Source: Watersipora subatra
Taxonomy: Eukaryota; Bryozoa; Gymnolaemata; Cheilostomatida; Watersiporidae
Reading direction: 5' to 3'
NCBI RefSeq assembly: GCF_963576615.1
Contig: NC_088717.1
Coordinates: forward strand, 58,330,749-58,394,748
DNA: 64,000 nt
In this document: positions 54,380 through 64,000 of the stretch, piece by piece
How the letters are laid out: every line of letters begins with the position of its first letter
Position numbering within the stretch: the first letter of the stretch is position 1
The notes under the pieces: model-generated
Databases searched by the model: none
Told to the model about the DNA's origin: nothing
Seen by the model: only the letters and a program-made list of their open reading frames with translations
Program-made: the position numbers and the translations under genes

Positions 54380-54950
54380 ATCAGCTCTAAGAGCAAAAAT
54401 CAGATGCGGGCCATTCCATCCCACGAGCGTGGCCAACTTTCAATTTTGCGCTGTGCAGTAAGTGCAGATGGAAATAGCATACCACCTTTCTTCATATTTC
54501 CACATGTTTTCATGAATGAGGTTGCATGAATAGCACTCCGCTAGGTGCAAAAGAAGTTGCTTCTAAATCAGGCTATCTGACATCAAAGATAATTGTAGCT
54601 GATTACATGCCAATTTTCATGAAGCACTCTCATTGGTTACCAGATAAGCCAGTTCTGATGATGTTAGGTAACCACAATTACTATGTGTAATCAGAAGTAG
54701 TTGAATTATGCAAGTGATCAAATATCAAGCTTCTTACTCTACCTCCACACACCTCCAACAAGCTTCAGCCTTTTGATCGAGCAGTCTTTGGTCCTCTGAA
54801 ATCCTATTTTCATAAGGCTTGTGATAACTGAATGTACTCAAATCCAGTTAGACCTGTATCAATCTATGACATATGTCAATTAGCTGCTACTGCATTCAAC
54901 TTGAGTATGACCCCAGCGAAATATATTATCGGATTTTTCATGTACTAGTA
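54380..54950 (+). pseudogene. Pogo/Tigger-type DDE transposase relic
   Basis: Broken reading frames contain CAVSADGNSIPPFFIFPHVF, then SGYLTSKI, LMMLGNH, LLTLPPHTSNKLQPFDRAVF and NPVRPVSIYDICQLAATAF. These match, in order, the DDE-1 superfamily endonuclease domain of pogo/Jerky-type transposases, including the Asp-containing LPPHTSNKLQPFD block. Several stops and frame shifts make it inactive. Confidence 0.75.
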
Positions 54951-55009
54951 TCTTTCCTTTAAATAATCAATGATCATGAGTTCATGATAGCCAGCGTAAC
55001 AGACCGAAC

Positions 55010-57100
55010 ACAATGAAGTGAAAGAGCAAAGTGAAAGAGGTCCCACCTTGTCCGACTTCGACAAACATCACTTTAAACGAGAAGAAGTGTGAATTTTCTC
55101 AGACTCGTGTCACCTTTCTGGGTCATGTTATAAATGAATCGCGGACATGAATATCAGCCATGCAGGACTTCCCTATTCCAAAAACAGGAAAAATTTAAAA
55201 AGATCCTTGGCATGGTTAATTATACACTTTATCAAGTTTATATCCACTCTGGCCGATGACACGGTCAATATGAGATCTTTCCTCAAATCTAAGGATAGTG
55301 ATGGGTTTTGGAAACCAGAGATGACCGAAGAGTTTTAAGTGCTGAAGCAGAAGATCTTCTCAGTCCCGGCGTTAGTCTCACTTGATATAAAGGCCGAGAC
55401 CTGGCTTGGGTGACTTGAGAGCAGCTATTTTCCAGAAAACTGCTGATGGCTCAAGTCTATAGCCTTAGCGTTGTGAGCCCTTATGAATACCGAAAAGCAG
55501 TGTGCCCAAATAGATAAAGAAGCTCTGGCTCTGAGTTGGGCAGCGGAAAAATTATAACTCTATTAAACTCTTATCTAGCTGGCCGCGACTTCAAAATCGA
55601 AAGTGACCACAAACTCCTGGTATCAATCATGGCAGATAGAGCTGTATAAACTCCCTATCCGTGTTCAGAGATTTCATTTGAGTATTATGCAGTTTTCGTA
55701 TGATGTCACATACGCCACTGGCAAAAAAGTAGATAGTTGCTGGTGCCTTGAGCAGAGCCCCAGCAGAAACAGAGTGTCAGAACCAGAGCCTCTACTCATT
55801 CAGGAAATGACGGAAGTGCTCCCGATATCTCAAGCCGGACAAAGCTACTCGAGGTTGTCCTCTTAACAAACCCCATAGCTAGTCAGTTGATTATGTATAT
55901 TCCATAGAAACCATGGTGGCAGCTTACAATGGATTTCTGCACCGTTGATGATAGAAGCAGTGAGTCTAGTTATTAATGACTATTATAGCCAGTTCATGGT
56001 CGCTGAAAAGTTCCTCCGAGTCACTGCTGGGGATCTGTGCAGAGCCGCCAACAAGGTCAAATGTACATTAGGTGTACCACATGTCATTGTATCAGATAAT
56101 GGTCCACAGTTTATCGCTGTAAACTTCGCTCAACCCATGAAAAAACGGGATATTATTCATCAAACTAGTTTCTCTAGAAACCCCCAAGCAAATGGTCATA
56201 CAGAAAGAGGGGTGCAAACATTCAAAATATTGGGGCGAAAAATGTTGAGACTGAATCTGCTATTATGTGCTATAATGACAGTCTCTAGGCTGTAGGGAGA
56301 ATGGCAATACCCCTGACCGACTGCTCATGGGAAAAAGTATGAATTCAATGGGCTATCTTTTCAACAGTCCAGTGAACATGAAAAGGTTTCGTGTTTATGA
56401 AGCTGACTACAGGGGTAAGCAGGCTCACAATTTCAATCAGCGGTACAGGGCAGTTGAACAGGGCCCAGTGCTTATCGGAACTACACTGGTAGGATAGTTT
56501 TCAATGACCCCTCAGCTAAACCTTTAAAGGCTCATGTGATGGCGTCTTCAGGTAGAGAAGTTGCGTTGAAAACTAATAATGGAGCCGTGCTGCGCAAGAA
56601 CAGAAAACTAGTGTAGATTGAAAATCCCGCGAGTCTTCTCCATTTGAGCGTATGTCAAGCGAAGACTTCTCTTATCCCACACCGAACTCTGGAAGGGAAG
56701 CGAGCACCAGTCAGGTAACCACTATACCTAAGAGAGAGAACTTCAGAGACCGGACCTCGACAGTCGCCGATGCCAGATGTGCCTGCTTCTGCACCTCTAC
56801 AGTTATGGACTCTCCAAGTGAAGAAGACTGTTAAGCAATCACCTCCCTCAGGAAGCAGTTGTTCTCCGCCTACATTGACTCCGGCATCAACTCCAAAGCG
56901 TATCGAGGTCGGTGGATCAACCGGTCTCAGCAGTCAGTCTCAGCCAGCCCCGCCTCCTCTAGTACTCATCGTCGGAGTGCACAGACCCGTCAGACACTGT
57001 CTGGGAGAGTTGTAAAACCTCAGATAGGCTTGACCTGTACCAGATGTATTTGCGTGTTATGCCTTGTTTTGTAAATAATGTCCATGTCTCAATACTCACT
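55010..57100 (+). pseudogene. Ty3/Gypsy pol relic (RT end, RNase H, integrase)
   Basis: Segments in correct order with many stops and shifts: reverse-transcriptase end (KKCEFSQTRVTFLGHVI near 55090), RNase H-like part (EALALSWAAEKL near 55520), and an integrase core open at 55945-56295. The integrase retains NDYYS, SDNGPQF and NPQANGHTERGVQT, the three blocks carrying the D-D-E residues. A C-terminal tail with RRSAQTRQTLSGRVVKP follows near 56960. Gag and most of RT are missing. Confidence 0.8.
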
Positions 57101-57795
57101 GACTTTCATGTTGTTAACATTGTAAATCTACTAATTTCGAATTTCTGTCTCCCCTCCATGGTGTGGCGACATCTATAAAGATTTGGATAAATCTTGGGAG
57201 AAAGGTGTAAGGGAATTCCAAACAGGGATTCCTATTCATATTCACGACATCACAGACTGAAGAGGTCAAGGACAAAGGATGGATATAGCTAGTTTTCCGG
57301 CTCGATGAGGAGTGCTTGGGAGAAGCTGTAGCAAATACTACGATTAGATCGGGTTAGGCAAGAGCTGACTCAGGATTTAATCCTGAGTCAGCCCTTGCCT
57401 AAGACGAGCAACTTGCAGACTGATAATCAAATAAGACCATATAGCCTCATAAGTAGCAGTGTACAATCAAAACAAAACTTGATGATGTTTATTTATTGGT
57501 GTTAAATTTTAGTTGCCAAGTTTTTGCCCGAGCTGGCACTCTGGTTAGTTGGTTTTTAAGTGCCTGGCAGTTTGTTACACAAGATATGATTCTCTTTATA
57601 TTGCATCGTAAGCAAAGTCGATCAGATGTTTTCTTACAATGTAAGACTGTTGTATAGAAGTATTAGCAAAAGCAGATAGCGTAATGGAGAAACGACTAAA
57701 CACTGTAGATATGTAATATTACAATGAACATGACAGCTAAATGTGACCTAATACATTAGAGAACCAGCAATAAAACACTTCAAATAAGCACCTCC
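57101..57795. other. Possible Gypsy 3' flank, no gene
   Basis: TGTGGCGACATCTATAAAG near 57162 could begin an LTR of the upstream relic, but no second LTR copy is present to test it. Contains the hairpin at 57354-57402. Confidence 0.35.
57354..57402. repeat. Hairpin, 23-bp arms
   Basis: Arms around GCTGACTCAGGAT / ATCCTGAGTCAGC with a TTA loop, extended outward to TTAGGCAAG / CTTGCCTAA with one mismatch. Confidence 0.9.
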
Positions 57796-58560
57796 CTGCT
57801 GCCTGGTACAAAGAGGCAGGCGGAAAGAAGCTTCCGATTCCCATTGAAATTCGCTGGAACCCTGTGACTGACACAGTGAGGTCATACGTCGACAACTGGT
57901 CAGTGCTGATGGCCGTATGTGAGAGCCACAGAGATAAAATTAAAAAGGAATCTCAAACAAGGTCACTAACATTGGCATTAAAAGAGCTTGCGAAGACTAC
58001 CTTTAAAAACTTGAGCTGATAGCTGCGTCACTGGATAAAATGCGATCTAATAACTGCACCATAGCAGATGCAGTTGATATCTAGCTGAAACTGAGGAATC
58101 AAATCTTGGATAAACTCACCAATTTCGAAAAGTGCCACTTTTCAGGAAGAAAGGACTTGAATATTACAGAACATTTGCTGGCTTACTCTGTACACCCGAA
58201 GTTTAGAAGCGAATTTCTGACCACTGCCAACAAAAAAAAGGCGATGCAACTGTGTAGCCAAGTAGCTCCTGACTTGCTGCCTCATCTAGTCGAACACATG
58301 ACGAAGCAACATAACGGAGAATACAGGTATACTGTAGGCTTTATTGACCATATTTCCTGTTCTTTGGTGCCAGTCGATGCCTTCCCTAGGTGCACCACTG
58401 AAGAATACCATTGTAACATACATGACTGCAATAGCATCTAATGTTGAGCGTGTGTTCTCATCATTTTGACTGGTTCACAGCAAGTTGAGAAATCGTCTCA
58501 GTGTGGTGAAGGCTGGCAAGCTGGTGTTTGTTTACAAATACCTAAACTAAACCAGAGTAG
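57796..58560 (+). pseudogene. hAT-superfamily transposase relic
   Basis: Frames broken by stops read IEIRWNPVTDTVRSYVDNW (the usual T/IRWNS-type block), NQILDKLTNFEKCHFS, LLAYSVHPKFR and, near 58435-58540, ASNVERVFSS followed by HSKLRNRLSVVKAGKLVFVY. The last two match the hAT C-terminal dimerisation region. The N-terminal half is missing. Confidence 0.7.
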
Positions 58561-58905
58561 GACATCGGAACATGCTTGGACTACCATATTGTGTATTTAC
58601 TATTTGCACTATTTTGTTTGCACTCATGTCAATATTTTCAAAATTCCAATCAAATGTTTGACAAATAATTTTATATTTATAAATATTATTATACTAGGCC
58701 TACAATAAATCAAGTGTTTGTTATTAAACATTGCTGACTGGTCCCATACAACCTATAGAATACATCAATCACAATGTAAACACCATACAAGTTCAACCTA
58801 GCTTGAATTTTTTTCAAAAATGTCATTTGTTTCAAAAATATCATAAATATGATGTATATCAGCGATATGACATTTTTGTAAAATGATGTTGTTGTTTCAA
58901 AAATG
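58561..58905. other. No gene recognised
   Basis: Contains mutually complementary AAAATGTCATTTGTTTCAAA-like blocks near 58817-58905. Confidence 0.4.
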
Positions 58906-59253
58906 TCAATGAGCAAGCCTCTCCCTCTCTTCAGCTAATCGGATGTCTCTCATAAACTTGGCTCTCAGTCTACCTTGACGGGCACGCTCCATAATTTTTA
59001 CAATGAGTAGGCCTACAGCTTCCTGTGCAGTCATTTTTTGTTCTTTCTTACCCATCTCAGAATCTTGCGGTTTCACTTTCGCCAAGATCTGTTCCAGAAC
59101 CTCCTGCCTCTCTTTCAATGCCTTCCCTCTTTCTAGCATAAATTATTTGGGAATACGCATCTCTATGTCTTGTGGAGTAAGCTTGAGATCTGACAGCACG
59201 TCATCTATATAGTTCAACTCAGAGTATTCTAGATTAACCATTTCACTCTTCAA
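58906..59253 (-). pseudogene. Intronless fragment resembling DRC11/IQCA1 (IQ-motif protein)
   Basis: The minus strand reads [20 protein letters not shown], then [16 protein letters not shown], a TAA at 59145-59143, and on in the same frame through ILAKVKPQDSEMGKKEQKMT and ERARQGRLRAKFMRDIRLAE to TGA. From memory this resembles the IQ-motif region of the ciliary dynein-regulatory-complex protein DRC11/IQCA1. It starts at an ATTACAG that could be a former acceptor. The in-frame stop and transposon surroundings suggest a pseudogene fragment or captured exon. Confidence 0.5.
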
Positions 59254-60083
59254 CTGTAATATCCGACCCATTGCACATTGTAGCAAACTCTATTTCCACT
59301 ACCTACTCTACTATTTGCTTCATATCTAGAGACATACCTCTCCATGCTACTGTCTCTATAGTTCCTACTGTCCCTGTCCTTGTTATACGATTTGTTAGGC
59401 TCAGACTATATCGACCTCTGAGCTCACACGTGGTTTTGGCTCACAAGCAGTATAGGTGGTCTTGGCAATTTTGGTGCGTGAATAAAGCTAGTAGATTAGG
59501 TAGTACAAGGCAGTATGGGGAGTATATAAGGAAGTGGAACGAAAGACGGACTCTCTTCTTTTCATCAGTTGAATGTAAGACATACAGCAAGCAAGTTGTG
59601 CTGCACAGCGTTATATTTTACTTTTAACCAGTATGACTGTTTTATAAACTTCAACTCTTCTAATATACCGATGCGAGAGCAATTGGGAACTTTATTAGTA
59701 CAGTGTCACAAGTATATAAAATAAAGAATAAGACTTCCGGTGTCATGGTGGACGGACGCGCTTTTTTGCCAAAAATATTTCTCTCACAAAAATTTACTGA
59801 ATTCCTCACAGCACACAGCTCTACATCATCAAAGAAGGCTTGCATCAGGGCTTGAGTGGGGGCCCAAGCATCTCTAGGCACCGGGAGCTAGACTCCGTCT
59901 GCGTAGATTGAGCCTTTGCTGGGTGGCCTTAGATGCCAGCTGAGTCTTGGTGATCTGCCATTGCTTACCATTGTTCAGGACAAATTAATTATTTTCTTTA
60001 TTTATTTCCTATTTTATTAATATTTTCTTTTGTCTTGTAAAATTTAATCACTTGTGTACTAATCATCTCTGTAAAAACTGAAA
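59254..60083. other. LINE 5' flank, possible promoter-bearing repeat
   Basis: GTATATAAGG at 59520 followed by a pyrimidine-rich start-like region resembles a TATA promoter, perhaps of an old LTR. The part from about 59880 to 60083 is probably the 5' UTR of the LINE. Confidence 0.35.
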
Positions 60084-61019
60084 ATGCCTGTTAAAGTAAA
60101 AGATACAAAAGATAAACCAAGATCGAACAGCGCATCCAGTGCTGATTCATCTCTGACTCAGAGACTGGACTCTAGAAGGAGCTCCAACAAACTGCATCAC
60201 TGTAAAATATGCAGTAAAATCATTACTGACGCCTCTGAACCTGCTATTGAATGTGAGAAATGCTTAGCGTGGCTGCATGCGAAATGCGTGGCTCTTGATA
60301 AAGGTGACCTGATCACGGCCGGGAAGAAGGGGTTTCATTGGTACTGTAATGATTGTGACTCGGTCCAAGATTTATTTACTGCCAAAGTTAGCACTATTGA
60401 GGACCGGCTAGAAGAGTCTATTCTTAGAATTGTCGAGTCGCTTGACTCTAGAATGGAAAACATTGAAACCCAAGTTAGAGAGCAGTTTCAAACGCAGTCT
60501 CAAAAACACGAACAAACGTATGCCCAGATAGTCCAAAAAGTCGACCAGTCTACAAGTGTGCTAAACAATCAGTTAAGAGTACAAGAAGTTCAAATGCAAT
60601 CTCTCAAAACCGAAATCACCAGCGAATCCCGTGCTAAAAATGTCATTATTTTTGGAGTGGAAGAGGATAAGGACACTACTCTCGAGAAATCTATCGAGAG
60701 ACTCTCCGACCTCTTTAGATCGGCGAGTCTCAACGTGGAGGTGTCAAAGTCAAACACCACCCGTTTAGGTGTTAAAAAAGAGAGCAAATTCAGACCTATT
60801 AGAGTGTGCTTGTCTTCTGAAACTCAGAAATGGGACTTATTGAAAAGAATCAATGCCCAAAAAATAACTGGAGTTTTTGCTCGCCTTGATTTGAATAAAG
60901 AAGAGCAAGAGAGGGATTTTCTTCTAAGAAAGGAGTTAAGGGAGCAGAAAGATCAGGACCCGGAAAACAATTACAAGATTTTCAACAGCAAAATAATAAA
61001 GACAGGCCCCAAGAATTAA
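60084..61019 (+). CDS. LINE ORF1 protein with PHD-type zinc finger
   Basis: 311 codons, intact. Residues about 37-92 form a PHD-like zinc finger (HCKICSKII, ECEKCLAWLHAKCV, FHWYCNDC). Residues about 95-190 are predicted coiled coil (heptad-like, Gln/Glu/Arg rich). Residues about 195-300 resemble the RNA-binding fold of LINE ORF1 proteins (AKNVIIFGVEED, TTRLGVKKESKFRPIRVCL). Known ORF1 proteins bind element RNA and assist retrotransposition. The ATG at 60084 follows stops in frame. The end overlaps the ORF2 frame by a few codons. Confidence 0.85.
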   Translation: MPVKVKDTKDKPRSNSASSADSSLTQRLDSRRSSNKLHHCKICSKIITDASEPAIECEKCLAWLHAKCVALDKGDLITAGKKGFHWYCNDCDSVQDLFTAKVSTIEDRLEESILRIVESLDSRMENIETQVREQFQTQSQKHEQTYAQIVQKVDQSTSVLNNQLRVQEVQMQSLKTEITSESRAKNVIIFGVEEDKDTTLEKSIERLSDLFRSASLNVEVSKSNTTRLGVKKESKFRPIRVCLSSETQKWDLLKRINAQKITGVFARLDLNKEEQERDFLLRKELREQKDQDPENNYKIFNSKIIKTGPKN

Positions 61020-63778
61020 AGTTATCAGATCAAATCAGACTCCTTTCTGTGAATTCCCGATCTATAAAAGGAAAGCTCACCGAAATCCAAGCTCTTTCTT
61101 CAGAATATGATATAATATGTATCACTGAAACACACATAGATAAATCATTTTCAAATAATCAACTTTTCCTTCCAAGTGATAAGGTAATTTACAGAAGGGA
61201 TAGAGATGATCACGGGGGCGGAGTTCTCATAGCTGTGAAAACTGATATGTCTCACAAAATCGTTGCCACAACTGTTGATGCAGAAGTAGTATCAATTGCC
61301 TTCCAAATACATGAAAAACAATTTTGTACTTTATTATGTTACTACCGACCTCCTACCAAAAACAGTATTGATGTTCTTTTCTCTCACATACATAAGCTCA
61401 AACAAACATACCCAGCAAACAAATTACTAGTCGTTGGTGATTTCAATTTACCAGGCATAGACTGGAAACAAAAAGTTATAGTTGGGGCAAACCGGTCCCA
61501 CTACAAAGACTTCCTTGACAATTTGTTTGACTTACAACTTGACCAGCTAATAACTGATCCCACTTATGTGGCTGGAAACACATTAGACTTAGTATGTACA
61601 GACCTGTCTTACCGAATAACGAATACAAGCGTCATACAGCCTGGTCTTAGTGACCACTATATGATCGAAATAAACATATCCACTTCGCAGACAGCGGAAC
61701 TTCAAAACAATGTAGACCTACCTCCTATTAGACTGTTCAAGCAAGTTGACTTGCCCAATTTTGAGAAGTCACTAGCTGCAATTCACAAATGGGTAACGGA
61801 GTGTATAGGCATTGGAGGTACCATAGACAACGTTTGGAACATTTTTAAACTTGGCTTACATAATGCAATAAATGATCATGTTCCTACCAGACAAAGACAG
61901 CCTAAAAGGCCAAACGAACCACTCTGGTTTAATAAATCTGCAAAGCGTGCATGCAACGAGCAACGTAAGTTATACTCCTTGTATAAGAAAAAAGGAGACA
62001 GTGAATTACTTAATAAATACAAACAACTACGTTGAAATAACAAAAAGTTATTTAAAAACCTCAAAAAAGACTACATGACCAATAGACTATACAATCCACT
62101 AGTAGAGGGTGACACCAAACCCTTCTATAGATATATAAAAGAATTAAAAGGAAATGCAAACAAAATTGTGTCGATGGAACAAGACAATGGAGTATTGACT
62201 GAAAATGATTATGAAACTGCTAATATACTAAATTCTTTTTTTCAGAGCGTCTTCTCGAAACCTTCCCCTCTACCTACACTGCCATTTATTGCCGATCCCC
62301 AAAATATTTCGATCTCAACCAACGGAGTATTAAAATTAATAGATAACCTGAAAACTGGTAAGGCCGCAGGCCCAGACAAGATTTGAAAAAATCAACTCAC
62401 TCTAGACCCCGAAGGAACAGCCGCTATTTTGACGAGCATATTTGACTATTCACTTCAAACAGGTACCTTGCCCGAAGAATGGAAAATTGCCCACGTGACT
62501 CCTATTTATAAACAAGGTAGTCGAACTTCACCATCCAATTATCGCCCCATTTCTCTAACTTGTATATGCTGTAAATTATTGGAACATATAATCGTTCACC
62601 AGCTAAATGCGCAGCTCACAAACAAAATTTCCTCAAACCAGCACGGCTTCAGAAAAAGTCTCTCGTGTTGTACCCAACTGATAACAGTAAACCATGACAT
62701 ACTCAAATTTAATGACTCCGGATCCATTGTACATGCAGCCATTTTGGATTTCTCTAAAGCGTTCGATGTAGTAAATCATAGCAAACTCCTAACTAAGCTT
62801 ATAGGCTTCGGTATAAATCCCATACTTATACGTTGGATAGCATCCTTCCTCCAAGGTAGGTCTCAGCGAGTTCTGGTAGGAGGTGGGATGTCGGATCCAG
62901 TACAGGTCACATCAGGAGTCCCGCAGGGGAGCGTACTAGGCCCTACTCTGTTCATCTTGTTTATAAATGATATAGTTGACTGTGTTACCAATAGTTCTAT
63001 ACGCCTCTTTGCCGATGATACTCTAGTATATCACCCTATTACAAACTCAAACGACATGACACTATTACAAACTGACCTCGATAACCTATTTCAATGGGGA
63101 CAGTCCAATGGTATGTTATTTAACGCCAAAAAGAGCACTATTGTTTCATTCGGGAAAACATCGCTTACAGACAAATACCCCATAAATTACCATCTCGGGA
63201 ACACCCCTTTAATCACATGTGACACTGTAAAATACCTTGGTGTGTACCTTTCAAAAGACAACAAGTGGAATACACATGTTGAATATATTTGTATGAAAGC
63301 ATCACGCATCCTTGGATTGTTAAAAAATACTATTAGTGATGCCCCAGTCGCAGTGAAATTGATTGCTTATAAGCAGCTGTGTCGACCTGTTCTTGAATAC
63401 GCAGCCGAGGTCTGGGACCCTCATACAGCCACGCATTCCGACATGCTGGAACGCATACAAAATAAAGCTGTGAGATTCATTAAAAATATTAAAGGCAGAG
63501 AGGTGTCCGTCTCAGAAGAAAAATTCATGTGTGGCTTAAAGTCCTTAAAACACAGAAGACAGCAACAGAGATTGTCTTTGTACATTAATATCGTATCAAA
63601 CAAAGATACGTTTCCATCCATCCATGACACACTGACCGAAATGAACGCATCTACTCACTACATGACCACACGTTCTAACAATCTAAACGCCCTCTCCTGT
63701 GACTCTGGTCAGTTTTTGCAGGGATTCATCCTCAGGACATCTCGGGAGATCCGCACTGGGGAGATTGTAGCGGACTAA
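61016..63778 (+). pseudogene. LINE ORF2: endonuclease and reverse transcriptase, two in-frame stops
   Basis: One continuous frame of about 920 codons, interrupted only by TGA at 62033-62035 and TGA at 62384-62386. The N-terminal AP-like endonuclease has LLSVNSRSIKGKL, ICITETHIDKS, GGGVLIAV, VVGDFNLPGIDW and GLSDHYMIEI. The reverse transcriptase has NYRPISLTCICCKLLE, AAILDFSKAFDVVNH, SGVPQGSVLGPTLF, the catalytic FADDTLVY and VKYLGVYLS; the C-terminus has RPVLEYAAEVWDP. There is no obvious ATG after the ORF1 stop, so translation would need re-initiation or frameshifting. Both stops are TGA and could each be CGA codons changed by C-to-T. I count it as inactive as it stands. Confidence 0.85.
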
Positions 63779-64000
63779 CAAAAAAAAAGACCTAGCGATC
63801 GGAGGGTCCCTTTCTTGCTTCTCATGAGGCTCTAGGGACTAAACATCATCCAGATCAGTGCATGTAGGTCTATCCATTTATACGACATTGTGTATTTTAA
63901 TTGTTGGACTTGTTGGACCTGACCCAGTAATAATCACATTCGTTCCCACACAGGCCTGCCAGCCCAAGAGTGGGGCAATGCTTGAGATTTGTTTATGGAG

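Larger units (their letters stand above)
60084..64000 (+). mobile_element. CR1-like non-LTR retrotransposon (LINE), nearly full length
   Basis: Two overlapping reading frames (ORF1 with PHD finger; ORF2 with AP endonuclease and reverse transcriptase) in the order typical of the CR1/L2 group, followed by a 3' UTR from 63779 to the window edge. The 3' end is not reached. Only two in-frame stops disturb ORF2, so the copy is young compared with the other relics in the window. Confidence 0.85.

Overview
This is metazoan nuclear DNA: intron-split exons with GT-AG boundaries and consistent codon phases, tRNA-derived SINEs, a CR1-type LINE, a Penelope-like element, Ty3/Gypsy, pogo-like and hAT-like relics, and very dense minisatellites. 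The mix suggests an AT-rich marine invertebrate, perhaps a lophotrochozoan; the species cannot be fixed from the sequence alone.

Layout. 1-7.9 kb (+): 3' part of an ankyrin-repeat gene, nine exons recognised, entering from the left edge. 9.3-9.5 kb: a 218-bp palindrome holding two oppositely oriented hammerhead ribozyme motifs. 10.8-14.7 kb and 21.6-27.3 kb (+): two Ly6/uPAR (three-finger) cell-surface protein genes with complete exon chains, separated by inverted-repeat elements and one orphan cysteine-rich exon. 28.3-33.6 kb: MITEs, one nested in another, a possible small two-exon gene, and a Penelope-like element flanked by inverted terminal blocks. 34.1-49.3 kb (-): the last seven exons (405 codons) of an unrecognised gene for an acidic, then basic, then serine-rich protein; its introns hold most of the tandem arrays, including a 2.6-kb 17-bp satellite. 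49.9-60 kb: a transposon graveyard (Gypsy integrase tail, hAT-like TIR element, pogo DDE relic, Gypsy pol relic, hAT relic, and an intronless fragment resembling DRC11/IQCA1). 60.1-64 kb (+): a CR1-like LINE with intact PHD-finger ORF1 and an ORF2 broken only by two in-frame TGA codons.

Most notable: (1) the paired hammerhead ribozymes, with related degenerate motifs in the Penelope-like element; (2) minisatellites built out of splice sites, with a 21-bp unit repeating the 5' splice site of ankyrin exon 6 about 32 times and a 15-bp unit repeating the 3' splice site of the last Ly6 exon; (3) the reconstructed minus-strand gene, in which all six intron phases agree; (4) a probable GC-AG intron in the first Ly6 gene. 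Exon models come from reading frames, splice consensus and phase only; no transcript or database comparison was possible.
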